This document shows, in pieces, positions 8,114 to 16,700 of a stretch of 18,554 nucleotides of DNA. The position numbers and the translations under genes were made by a program. Below the pieces are notes generated by a model, which worked only from the letters and a program-made list of their open reading frames with translations, was not told the DNA's origin and did not search any database. Within the stretch, counting starts at the first letter, position 1, and every line of letters begins with the position of its first letter. The stretch is taken from contig CABSFY010000044.1 of NCBI GenBank assembly GCA_902477055.1, forward strand, positions 1-18,554. The letters are read 5' to 3'. Source of the DNA: an uncultured Eubacteriales bacterium. Its GTDB lineage: Bacteria; Bacillota; Clostridia; Oscillospirales; Oscillospiraceae.

Positions 8114-8455
8114 TCAACCCTCCCGAATGTAGGCGTACAGGCTGTCCAGCTCGCGCCGCCCGACCTTGATGGTGATCCCGACCAGCGGAATCTTGATCGG
8201 CAGCGTTTCCGTTCCAAGGTAGGGAACCGCCGCCTGATACAGCGCGTCCACGTCAACCTCACCGCTGTCCTTATCATATACGCCGAGCGCCGAAATCATC
8301 GGATGCTCCGCATACTTTTCTATCATCTGCGGCAGCTTTGCTGCCAGAAGCCCGCCGCCGCCACCGACGAGCACCTTGTCCCAGCCGCTCAGGCTCGGAA
8401 CAACCTCTCGGTCGATGAACTTTGCAAGACCGGACTGCATCATTTCAATTTTCAT
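8114..8455 (-). CDS. Phage protein of unknown function
   Basis: I do not recognise this 113-residue protein. It has a glycine-rich, weakly hydrophobic segment 'DKVLVGGGGGLLAAKL' (about residues 26-41) that could insert in a membrane or pack as a helix hairpin. A C-terminal part follows with 'TLPIKIPLVGITIKVGRREL', which looks like paired beta strands. The ATG at 8455 follows AGGAGG by 6 bases. It is tightly coupled to the next gene and lies 48 bases after the Gly/Cys-rich gene. A holin is unlikely, because there is one short hydrophobic stretch rather than clean transmembrane helices. The location among virion-type genes suggests a structural or accessory virion role, as inference. Confidence 0.75.
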   Translation of the reverse strand: MKIEMMQSGLAKFIDREVVPSLSGWDKVLVGGGGGLLAAKLPQMIEKYAEHPMISALGVYDKDSGEVDVDALYQAAVPYLGTETLPIKIPLVGITIKVGRRELDSLYAYIREG

Positions 8456-8474
8456 TGTAAACCTCCTAAGTGTC

Positions 8475-8494
8475 GGGGCGGCTACTGCCGCCCC
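8475..8494. repeat. Intergenic GC-rich stem-loop
   Basis: A perfect 8-bp stem GGGGCGGC / GCCGCCCC with loop TACT lies between two minus-strand genes. The T-run is on the plus strand only (8495-8499), so as a terminator it would point against the operon. On the sense transcript it may instead stabilise or separate the two messages. Confidence 0.6.
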
Positions 8495-8503
8495 TTTTTC
8501 GCC

Positions 8504-9061
8504 TTAGTTGTTGCAGCACCCGCCGCACTTCGGGAGCGGATTGTAGAGCGTCTGCGCTGTGGTGCCCGTGCCGGTGGTGATGTCGGCGACCATCTTCGGA
8601 TAAAAGGTCGCGTTCGCATACGTCACGATGCTGTTGTCACCGCAGCAGCGACGTTCCGCCTCCTGCGCGACCGCACTCATGCACTCCTGCTTGACCGACG
8701 CGACATCCTGCCGCACCAGCACAAAGCTGTCCTCGGTGCGCTGGTTGTGGACTGCCTGCTGGCCGATCGTGCTGCGAATGTCCTTGAGCTGACTGTCGAT
8801 GTACTGATACATCTCCAGCATCTTCTTGTCGCCGTAGGTGTTCGCATCTCTGAGCGCGACATCCGCCTCCAGCTTCGCGATCTTCGCCTGCTGCTCCTGA
8901 TCGTAGCGGCTGACCGGCATATTCTCGCTGCACGTTGCAGCACGACCGCCGAACAAACCCAGCCCGCCGTTCAGCAGACCCAGAGCCGCACCGCCGATGC
9001 CGAGGCCAAGCGCCGTACCCGCCACGCCCTTCGAGGCATAGCTCTTCTCAACTTCTACCAT
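8504..9061 (-). CDS. Gly-zipper, coiled-coil and Cys-rich phage protein
   Basis: This 185-residue protein has no confident family assignment. Residues 10-40 form a Gly/Ala/Leu-rich stretch ('GTALGLGIGGAALGLL') with repeated GxxxG spacing, typical of membrane-inserting glycine zippers. Residues 50-125 are charged and heptad-like ('QEQQAKIAKLEADVALRD'), so probably a coiled coil. A CC pair lies near 133 and the protein ends 'KCGGCCNN'. The layout is broadly like short phage ejection proteins such as T7 gp14 in size and order; that is analogy, not homology. I chose the ATG at 9061 because GGAGGG lies 7 bases upstream; a longer frame to 9097 has no such site. It lies between the antirepressor block and two small phage genes. 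Confidence 0.75.
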   Translation of the reverse strand: MVEVEKSYASKGVAGTALGLGIGGAALGLLNGGLGLFGGRAATCSENMPVSRYDQEQQAKIAKLEADVALRDANTYGDKKMLEMYQYIDSQLKDIRSTIGQQAVHNQRTEDSFVLVRQDVASVKQECMSAVAQEAERRCCGDNSIVTYANATFYPKMVADITTGTGTTAQTLYNPLPKCGGCCNN

Positions 9062-9231
9062 GTGTGTACCCTCCGTAAAATTATTTAAGGTGGCCACCTC
9101 ATGGTTTCAGCATACCGTGTTTCTGCTCCTGCTGTGCCTCATTTGTGCATCACTTCTGCCCATAGAAAAGCCCCGTCGTTTTGCACAAATTTCGGGGCGA
9201 AAATACGTGCAAATCGACGGGACGAAAAGGC
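9062..9231. other. Divergent intergenic region with several dyads
   Basis: It lies between the minus-strand Gly/Cys gene and the plus-strand regulatory block. It holds a perfect 12-bp palindrome AGGTGGCCACCT (9088-9099), an inverted pair ATTTGTGCA (9141-9149) / TGCACAAAT (9182-9190), and a GCCCCG / CGGGGC stem (9170-9175, 9193-9198). No convincing minus-strand promoter was found by eye. Confidence 0.5.
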
Positions 9232-9260
9232 TTGACGTTTTGTGTCACCAATACTATAAT
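9232..9260 (+). promoter_or_regulatory. Consensus promoter of the RHH-antirepressor block
   Basis: TTGACG (9232-9237), a 17-base spacer, then a perfect TATAAT (9255-9260). The RHH start codon is 34 bases downstream. The promoter would be strong unless repressed, and an inverted repeat surrounds its -10 box. Confidence 0.88.
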
Positions 9261-9276
9261 GTAATTACGGTGACAC
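9242..9276. promoter_or_regulatory. Inverted-repeat operator over the promoter
   Basis: GTGTCACC (9242-9249) and GGTGACAC (9269-9276) are a perfect 8-bp inverted repeat, 11 of 12 bp when extended outward. The left arm lies between the -35 and -10, the right arm just past the likely transcription start. The RHH protein encoded next is the natural candidate ligand (inference). Confidence 0.75.
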
Positions 9277-9293
9277 GAAAGTGAGGTGAGAAA

Positions 9294-9464
9294 ATGTCCC
9301 CGAAAACCGGAAGACCGACGTTAAACCCAAAGACGCACGAAACGCGCATCCGGATGTCCGACGAAGATGTTCGTATTCTTGAAATCTGCTGCAAAAAGAC
9401 AGGAATGACAAAAGCGGACGTTATCCGTCAGGGAATCCGAGAGGTTTATGCGAAGGTCAAATAA
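9294..9464 (+). CDS. Ribbon-helix-helix (Arc/CopG-type) small regulator
   Basis: This 56-residue protein has a short basic arm (SPKTGRPTLNPKT), then a beta strand 'HETRIRMS'. Helix A is 'DEDVRILEICCKKTG' and helix B begins at the typical turn 'MTKADVIRQGIREVY'. This is the layout of ribbon-helix-helix DNA-binding proteins, which act as dimers with the strand in the major groove. The size is close to P22 Arc (53 residues). The ATG at 9294 follows GAGGTGAG. It is the first gene of a block that ends in an antirepressor, and its promoter carries an inverted repeat, so autorepression and control of the antirepressor are the likely roles (inference). Other RHH proteins serve as antitoxins or plasmid copy control, but no toxin is visible here. 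Confidence 0.85.
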   Translation: MSPKTGRPTLNPKTHETRIRMSDEDVRILEICCKKTGMTKADVIRQGIREVYAKVK

Positions 9465-9513
9465 AAAGAGCGCCCACCCTCCGACCAAGAAGATGTGGAC
9501 GCCCGAAAAGCAG

Positions 9514-9563
9514 GACAGGAAACCCTATCCGAAATCATTATACATCGGATAGGCTTCCTTGTC
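9514..9563 (+). terminator. Hairpin between the RHH gene and the antirepressor genes (possible attenuator)
   Basis: A 9-bp perfect core CCTATCCGA / TCGGATAGG (9524-9532, 9545-9553) is extended by GGAA/TTCC and GACA/TGTC with small bulges, about 17 pairs in all with a 12-base loop. The downstream run is only partly T-rich. A weaker stem at 9470-9502 precedes it. Partial termination would lower antirepressor output relative to the RHH protein (inference). Confidence 0.55.
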
Positions 9564-9589
9564 AAACATTGTTTTGAAAAGGAGTATTT

Positions 9590-9757
9590 ATGATGTACAA
9601 AAACTTTGACGCTTCCGAGCAAGCGAAAATCTATGAACAGACCACCGGCAAGAAGCCGACCAAGACCCTTGTGGAGCTGCTGAACGTCCTCGCCGATATG
9701 TTCGACAATGCCTATGCACAGGGTGTCGCCGACGGCAGAAAGGCGGTGCAGGCATGA
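9590..9757 (+). CDS. Small protein translationally coupled to the antirepressor
   Basis: This 55-residue protein is not recognised. It is soluble and probably helical, with 'EQAKIYEQTTGKKPTKTLVE' then 'LLNVLADMFDNAYAQGVADG'. The start is one of two adjacent ATGs (9590 or 9593) after AAAAGGAG. Its stop overlaps the antirepressor ATG in an ATGA arrangement (9754-9757), so translation of the antirepressor probably depends on it. It may be a partner or leader peptide for the antirepressor. The gene is real by ribosome binding site, codon use and overlap; the function is unknown. Confidence 0.8.
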   Translation: MMYKNFDASEQAKIYEQTTGKKPTKTLVELLNVLADMFDNAYAQGVADGRKAVQA

Positions 9758-10482
9758 ACGAGCTGCAAGTCTTTACCTATGGCGGTAACGAAGTCCGCAC
9801 CGTACAGCGAAACGGCGAGCCGTGGTTTGTGCTGAAGGATGTGTGCGCTATCCTCGGAATCGGGAATAACCGCATGGCATCTGACCGGCTGGACACAGAC
9901 GAAAAGGGGGTCAGCCAGATTGACACCCTTGGAGGGAAGCAGGAGATGACCGTCATCAACGAATCCGGCTTATACAACGTTATCCTCCGCAGCGACAAGC
10001 CGGAAGCGAAGCCCTTCCGCAAATGGGTCACGTCCGAAGTCCTCCCCAGCATCCGCAAGACCGGCGGCTACATCGCCGGGCAGGAGAATTTGACACCGGA
10101 GGAGCTGATGGCAAAGGCGTTGATGGTCGCGCAGAAAACGCTTGCCGAACGCGAGGCACGAATTGCTGACCTGACGGTGCAGAATCAGATTATGCAACCT
10201 AAAGCGTCGTATTTCGATGAACTCGTAGATAGAGGAACGCTGACGAACTTCCGCGAAACCGCAAAGCAGCTCGGCATCCCGCCGAAGCGCTTTGTTGCCT
10301 TCCTGATGGAAAAGAAGTACGTCTACCGCGATAAGCGCGGCAAGCTCCTGCCCTATGAGGCAAAGAACGACGGCTTGTTTGAGCTGAAGGAGAGCTACAA
10401 CGACAAAACGCAGTGGAGCGGAACGCAGACACTCATCACACCAAAAGGAAGAGAAACCTTCCGCTTACTCATGATTGGATGA
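9754..10482 (+). CDS. Phage antirepressor, BRO-N plus KilAC domains
   Basis: This 242-residue protein has a BRO family N-terminal domain at about residues 5-105 ('PWFVLKDVCAILGIGN', 'VINESGLYNVILRSDKPEAKPFRKWV', 'EVLPSIRKTGGYI'). A short helical linker follows (112-148, 'MVAQKTLAEREARIADL'). Residues 133-240 are the KilAC / phage antirepressor domain ('TAKQLGIPPKRFVAFLMEKKYVYRDKRGKLLPY', split here from the preceding 'YFDELVDRGTLTNFRE'). Such proteins inactivate prophage repressors and promote lytic growth. The start overlaps the stop of the upstream gene and has only a weak ribosome binding site, consistent with translational coupling. A strong terminator follows. It is transcribed against the flanking late-type genes, like ant in P22. 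Confidence 0.9.
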   Translation: MNELQVFTYGGNEVRTVQRNGEPWFVLKDVCAILGIGNNRMASDRLDTDEKGVSQIDTLGGKQEMTVINESGLYNVILRSDKPEAKPFRKWVTSEVLPSIRKTGGYIAGQENLTPEELMAKALMVAQKTLAEREARIADLTVQNQIMQPKASYFDELVDRGTLTNFRETAKQLGIPPKRFVAFLMEKKYVYRDKRGKLLPYEAKNDGLFELKESYNDKTQWSGTQTLITPKGRETFRLLMIG

Positions 10483-10487
10483 CCCGC

Positions 10488-10515
10488 AAGATGCCGCCCC
10501 GAAGGGCGGCATCTT
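10488..10515. terminator. Bidirectional terminator between convergent genes
   Basis: A perfect 12-bp stem AAGATGCCGCCC / GGGCGGCATCTT has a CGAA loop and is followed by CTTTAAT on the plus strand. It lies 5 bases after the antirepressor stop and 2 bases before the end of the minus-strand HTH gene, so it can serve both. Confidence 0.85.
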
Positions 10516-10517
10516 CT

Positions 10518-10766
10518 TTAATGTAGAATCTTCTCCGACGCGCGTTCCATCCGATTCAGAATCTCCGGAATCCTTCGCTGTACCGTCGCCCGGCCGAGAT
10601 ACAGCTCCGCTGCAACGTCCACCTGCGGTCGCCGCTCCACAAAATAGAGCTGCGCGATTTTTTCATTCTCCGCGCCGACGTTTGCCTGGCGAATCACCCG
10701 CTGCATTTCTGCCGTTGTCAGCCCGCCGAGGGCAGGGGGGAGGGAAAATCTCGCCTGTGGGCTCAT
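10518..10766 (-). CDS. Small sigma-70-region-4-like helix-turn-helix protein
   Basis: This 82-residue protein has a C-terminal segment 'VDVAAELYLGRATVQRRIP' (about 48-66) that reads as a helix-turn-helix like sigma-70 region 4. A helical stretch precedes it ('AEMQRVIRQANVGAENEKIAQLYF'). Short proteins of this kind are common in Clostridia phages, where they may regulate late genes or sit near packaging genes. The ATG at 10766 overlaps the stop of the giant gene (ATGA) and follows GGAGG by 10 bases. A longer frame starting at 10880 would lie inside the giant gene with an implausible N terminus. It ends the minus-strand operon at a terminator. Confidence 0.75.
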   Translation of the reverse strand: MSPQARFSLPPALGGLTTAEMQRVIRQANVGAENEKIAQLYFVERRPQVDVAAELYLGRATVQRRIPEILNRMERASEKILH

Positions 10767-13700
10767 TTCTTCCCGTCCTCCTTCGGCTTGTCCATCAGCG
10801 CGATCTGCGCGACCTTCTGCCGCACGGCGTAGGAATACTCCGTCGTCCGCAGCCAGTTCCAGATGGTTGTTTTGTTCCAAGCACTCGACTTCTTCCCATC
10901 CGCCGTCAGACGGTATTCCGGCGCTGCTTCCAGATACGCCGCATACACCGACGGGTTGATCTCTGCCTTGCGGAAGAACGCAATGCGCCAGTCGTCGTCA
11001 CGATACACCGCGAACGCGTCCCACTTCTCCTGATCGGAAAGCGGCATTTTCGCAATTGCGCGGATTCTCTGTGCGTCGGACACCTGCTTCGCGTCGCCGA
11101 TCGGCTCCAGCTTTCCAACGCCATCCACAACGGTCAGCGCCTTGTCCTTGCCGATGTACTCCGTCAGCTCGTCGTATCGGTCCGTGTCGCCGCGCATCGT
11201 CGTAGAGAACGAGCCGTAAGCCTCCAGCACCGCCTTCTTCTGCGCGTCTGTCCATCCCTTGTGGGAAACATAATTGTCGAAGTGCGACATCTTGACGTTT
11301 GCCGAAGCGTCCATTTCGTTCAGATCGTCCCGATATGCCTTTGCTTGGAACACCTCAGAGGCAGGCAGCTTCGCGTCGAACGCCAAATCCAGCAGCTTGT
11401 TCTCGCCCTTCTGGTAAACATAGCCGGTCTTGGATTCCGCCTCGGCATACAGCGTCGCCGTTTGGATAACGCTCTGCACCGCCTTTGCCTTTTCCTCGTC
11501 CGTCATTTCGTTGTAGGTCTGCGATTTGAACAGATCGGTCAGCATCGCCGTGATCGCCGTCCCGCGCGTGATGGAATACTCCTCGTACTGCTCGGCGGTA
11601 AAGCGGACGGTGACCTTCTTCCCGCTCTTGTCCCTGTAGGAATAGGACTTGTCGCCCCAGCGCGGAACGACGTTGATTTCGCTGAGCGTGGGGTCTGCCT
11701 GCGTCAGCTCGTAAAGGTATTGCAGCTCGTCCACAACCGGATTCTGCGCCTCCTCGGAGTAATACGCCGGATTGAAGAACGCGTTGAAAATGCGCTCCGC
11801 CGTTTCCCCCTTGTCCACCGTGCGCCCCAGCTCGTCCACCATGACCGCCTGATTGTAATCCCAGCCGGGGATTCCCTGCGACCATTTTCCGAGGACGCGC
11901 TGCATAATGTCGGGCATCCACGATTCCTCGTCGATGTAGGTGTAGGTCGTTTCCTTGTTCGCCGCCTGCTCCGCCTGCCGGATCAGGGAGTTGGAAAGCC
12001 CCTGCGTCAGATAGCCGAATAGATTGGTAATAACCATATCCTCCAGCGGAGCATCCGACCACTTGATCGTGTCAATGGCATCGTTCAGACCGGAAAGCAT
12101 CGACGTTTTAATCATCGGGTCAGTGATGTACAGAAGCGCCTCGATGAAGCCGGGGTCGTTGTTGCGCTCGGAAATGTCGAAGATGTTCGCGCCGATCAAA
12201 AACGGCACGGACGACGGCGCCAGCCACGAAATGTCATACCATTTCCCACCGATTTTGATGGAATAGTCCTGCTTGCCTGCCAGCTCGTCGAGCGTTTTCT
12301 CCTTGTCGTCGTCGCCGCCCGCGCCGCGGATCAGCCCGTTCGCCGCCGCGAGGAAGCCCGCGTAGAGAAGCCCCGTGCCGGTCAGTGTTTTTGACGCCGC
12401 TTCCACAATGTCGTTGCCGCTGATGTCAAAGCCGGATGTCTTTCCGATGATATCCGCGAACATATTGAGCACACCGAGCGGGGAGAACTGCTCGATTCTC
12501 ACGCCAATGTTCGCCGGTGTCTTGCGGAATGCCAACAGACCACGAGTAAACATTTTCACGCCCCTTGGCGCATTGCGGTCAAAGCCGCTGACGTAGGTAG
12601 AAACCAAGTTCGTGTCGCGGAAGGTCGCCTCCTGCGCCTGCTGGATGGCATAAGCCCGCGCACGGTTCATCAGCTCCGCATCGACATTTTCAAACGTGCT
12701 GCTCTTGACCCCATTCGCGCGAAGGTAGCCGGAAAGCGCCTGTGCATAGGCAAACCGCCCGAAGATCGCGTCGCCCTGCTCCATTGCAAAACTCGTTACC
12801 TTGTCATATCCGCGCAGCAGCGCCATTCCTGTTTCCGCAGATTTCCGGATCGCCTTTGCCGCAGTGTTGCTGTCCTCTTTCGTGCCCCACTGCCCGTTGA
12901 GCTTCCAGATTTGGCGCTTCGCCTCGATTTCTCTTGCGTACTGCCCGCGCAGATTCTCCTTGAACTTCGTGTCGCCGAGAATTTCGTCCTTGAACTGCGT
13001 GTAGTCCTTCCATGCCTGCCCGAAAAGCATCGGGTCAGCAACAGAAGCAGGGGTAAGCGGGGAAGTGCGCTCGTATTCCGCAACCTTGCCGTCGGTTGCC
13101 CGGTTCAAAGCCTTGGAAATTCCGTAAACCGGTGCTTCGACCAGTGCCTTCACGCGGTTCTTTGCGGTGTACAGCAGCGCCGATCCCGTGTTGGAAGCGA
13201 TGTTCCGAATCTGCGTTTTGAAATTGCCGAGCATATTCAGATACCGCAGCGCCGTCCACTTGTCGTAGAGCGTCGAAGGGATCTGGTCCGCGACGTATTT
13301 CTGAATGTCGGAAATGACGGCATCCCGCGCCTTGTCGGTCGTCGCCTCCCGATACGCCTGCCACATCTCTTCCGGAACGACAATTTCCGATATGGAACCG
13401 ACGGCGTTTTTCTGCTTGTTTACCGCAGCGTCTTTCGCCCGTTCTGCCCGGTCGGCATCACGGAACGCTTCGCGGATTTCCTTTCGCCTTGCCATTCGGT
13501 CGGCTTTCGCCTGCGCATTTTCTGCCCGCGCGTCGTTGATGTTTTGAATTGCCTGCTGCAAGCAGAGCATCCGACCCTCCGGCGTGAGCTGCTTCACGAG
13601 CCGCGCCGCCTGTAGCGCCCGGCCAGTGTTGCGCAGCAGATCAACCATAGCCGTGTAGAGCTGCCCATACTGCGCCGCTGTCATGTCGCTGTCACCGGCG

Positions 13701-16700
13701 ACGCTCAGAAGGTGAGCGCCCCGCGCAACGAGCGCTTCGGAAACACTCCCACGCTCGACCGCCGAGACGAATTTGACTACCGCAGAGGGAATGTCCCGTT
13801 CAACCAGTGCCTTCGCGTCGGTTGACAGCTTATCCAAACTCCGCACGCTATCGGAAAGCTCGCCGGAAACGATCAAATCCTGTACCGTGTTCAGCCTGCT
13901 GTCCGGCACGAGTTTCGATTCCATGATGTGCGCCGCTGCCGTGCTGACCCGCGTCTGTCCGTCCATGCTCTTCGGCACATCCACCACCCGCGCCGGATTC
14001 TCGCCCGGCTCGATGGTGCCGTATTCGATGGCTGCATGACTGTACTGATCAAATCCGCTCCTTGCAGCGCCTACGGACGTTTCGCTCTGCTGCCGCCACG
14101 AAAGCAGGCTGTCCCGCTGCGCCGCCGCTTGGTCGTAGCCCTCCTTGCTGTAGGTCGGCAGGCTCTCCAACTGCGAGCGCTCCATATGCGGATACTTGCC
14201 GATATTCGCCGCGACGGTTTCCGCAGAATCGCCGTTGTGCACCATGAAATAGATGTATGGCGTTCCCTTGCTTGCGTCCCAGCCGGGGTTAGCGTATTGT
14301 TCATTGAACTCCACGCGGGCAACCGGCGTAAAACCGTAGCGCTCATAAATACGCACAAGGTCTTTCCCATAGCAATCCAGTTTCACGCCGCCCGCTGCGA
14401 TAGCCTGCGGAATAACGCCATCCATCGCGTGCGGGGTATGGTTAAGCTGCTTGTTTTTGAACACGGCTTCAATATCGCCGTCCGCGGTAACAGCAAAGCC
14501 TATCGTACCGCCCTCATCCATGAGCAGCGTTTTCCCCTGAAGGTCCTCTACGGATTGCGGCGTTACTGCCCAGCCGTGGTCTGCGTCTGCCGTCCGCGCC
14601 GCCTCCAACGCAGCAGAAAACGCGGCGCTGTCTGCATCGAAGTTATACAACTCCGCTGCTACAACGCCGCGCTGCTCAAATGCTCGTTGGAGGTTTTGGC
14701 TTAAACCCCTTCCAGAAAAGACTTGATTTGTTCGTCCGTTTTGCCGTCCTCCCGCATCTCGTCTACCAGAAAATTGTCCTCCGGGAACTCCTTCAGCCAT
14801 TCCTCCAGCCATTCTGTCGCTTTCATTGGAAACACCTCCATTGCTTTCAGTATATCCCGAATCTTCGGCGTTGTCAATATTAAATTGTGCATTTTCCTGC
14901 GGATGCTCTGCCCGCCAGCGCTCCACCTGAATGCTCGCCGCCTCCGGCGTAAAGCGCGACGCGTTTGCCGCCCACCAGATACTGAGCTGCTGCATGATCT
15001 GCCGCGTCTGCTCGGCGTAGGTTCCGGTGAACGGCTTGTTGCGGATTTCCTCCAGTGCCGTCTTTGCCTCCGGATGCACCATGATCGCGTCCGCGCTTTC
15101 CTGTGTCGGGGGCAGCGTTTTCCAGTTGATCGCCGCGTCGCCGTATTTCGCCGTGCTTCTTGCCATCCGGTACGACATTTCCGCCTCCCGGAAGGTCTGA
15201 TTCGCCGCGACGTTGTTGTTCCCGGCCTTCGTGACCGGCACGCCCAGCGCATTTTGCAGCGCCTCCGCGCCCTTCTTTGTGTTTAGATGCAGCTTCTGAA
15301 TGTCGGCATTGCGCACGTTCTCGCCGCGCCAAACGCGGTATAGCACCCCTGCCGCAGCGCTCGCGCGTTCCTTGCTCCACGCCCCGGCACCCTCGGTGTA
15401 GCTCTGCTCGAAGCGTTCCGTTTGAAGTCGCTTTGCCGCCTCCTGTGCCATCTGCGCGACCTGCTCGGCATCCTCTGCCGTAAAGGCGCCCTTGTTGATG
15501 CGATCGACTGTCGCCTGATCTGCCCCGGCCTCTTGCAGCATCGCGCGGAATTCCTGCCCGGTCAGGAATTTTTTGTTATCCAGTGCCGCCGCGACCTTTT
15601 CGCCCATCGCATATACGGGGCTGCTCTTATCAAAGCTCAGCGCCGCCAACGCAAATTGCGCCTGCGCCGCCTTGATCTGCTCCACCTCGGCCCGCTCATT
15701 TTTGAGCGTCGAGCCGACAGTCGCAAGGTTCGTCGCGCCGGTCAGCAGCAATACGGAAAGCGTCGTGTCCACGAACTCATCCCAGCCCGGCGCGTCATAG
15801 TCCTTCCCGGTCAGCATCGTAACGAACAGCGGCTCAAGGTAGTTCTGCAAATGCTCTTCGATTTCCTCGCCAGCGATGCTTGCGCCGTATTTGATCGCCG
15901 TGCGTTTGAGCGCACTCGCGACCTTCCCGGCGGCTCGTTCGCCGTATTGCTCCACGCCCCAGCCCTTGATTCCGGGGATGCCGCTCAACGCGAATTGCAG
16001 CAGCCCCTCAGACGCGCCGACAAGAACGCCATAGCTGCGGGCCTGTCCTTCGCTCATGCCCTGCCGCAGGCCCTCCTGATACGCTCCCGCGCCGCTGGTC
16101 AGCCATGTTACACCTGCGCCTACCCCGCCGCTGAGAAGACCCGCCGCTGTCGCGCTCGCCCCAAGCGCTCCGGCCACCGGTGCGACCGGAGCCGCCAGCG
16201 CCAGCGCCGGAAGCATCTGGCCGAAGCTCGAAGCCGCGTTGATCACGCCCCGTTCGAGCGGCCCGGCGTTCTCTGCGCGGATCGCCGTTTCGTATTCCCA
16301 CGGCAGCGTAGAAAGCTCCTCGCCGGAAAACCACGCGTCCACATTCCGGGCCGTGCTTCGCAACCCTCGTTGTATCGGATTCCAAAGGTCGTCAATCAGC
16401 CAGCCGTTATCCTCCTCCGCATCCGCCGAGCCGTGCCGGTAGTCCAGCGTCGGCTTGAGCGTGTCGAGGAAGGCCATCGCCGGTTCCTTCCCCTCTGTGG
16501 CCCAAAGGTAATTGAAGATGTGCCGCTCATCGGCAGTCATGTAGTCGTAGCTTTCCAGACTGTCCCGTTCGCCGGTCCCGTATGCGTAGTGCTTCTTGAT
16601 GGCATCCTTGCGCCCCTGCATGGCGTTGATGTAGCCGTAAATCGGCTCTTGCATCAATTGGTCGCTCGAAACATTGTTAAAGGTTGCTGCCATATGGTAG

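Noticed and set aside
8096..9088. 330-codon plus-strand frame covering three minus-strand genes
   Set aside because: The minus-strand genes have good ribosome binding sites and tight spacing; this frame has neither and spans their boundaries.
10518..10880. Longer 120-residue version of the HTH protein
   Set aside because: The extra N terminus lies inside the giant gene and looks out of frame; the ATG at 10766 has GGAGG and an ATGA overlap.
10475..12022. 515-codon plus-strand frame opposite the giant gene
   Set aside because: Arg/Leu-rich shadow of the minus-strand codons; starts within the terminator region without a ribosome binding site.
14701..14826. A frameshift error splitting the giant gene as the explanation for the coherent shifted frame
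   Set aside because: The giant frame is open on both sides without interruption and continues into a clear domain at 1185; the shifted frame has its own promoter, ribosome binding site and stop.
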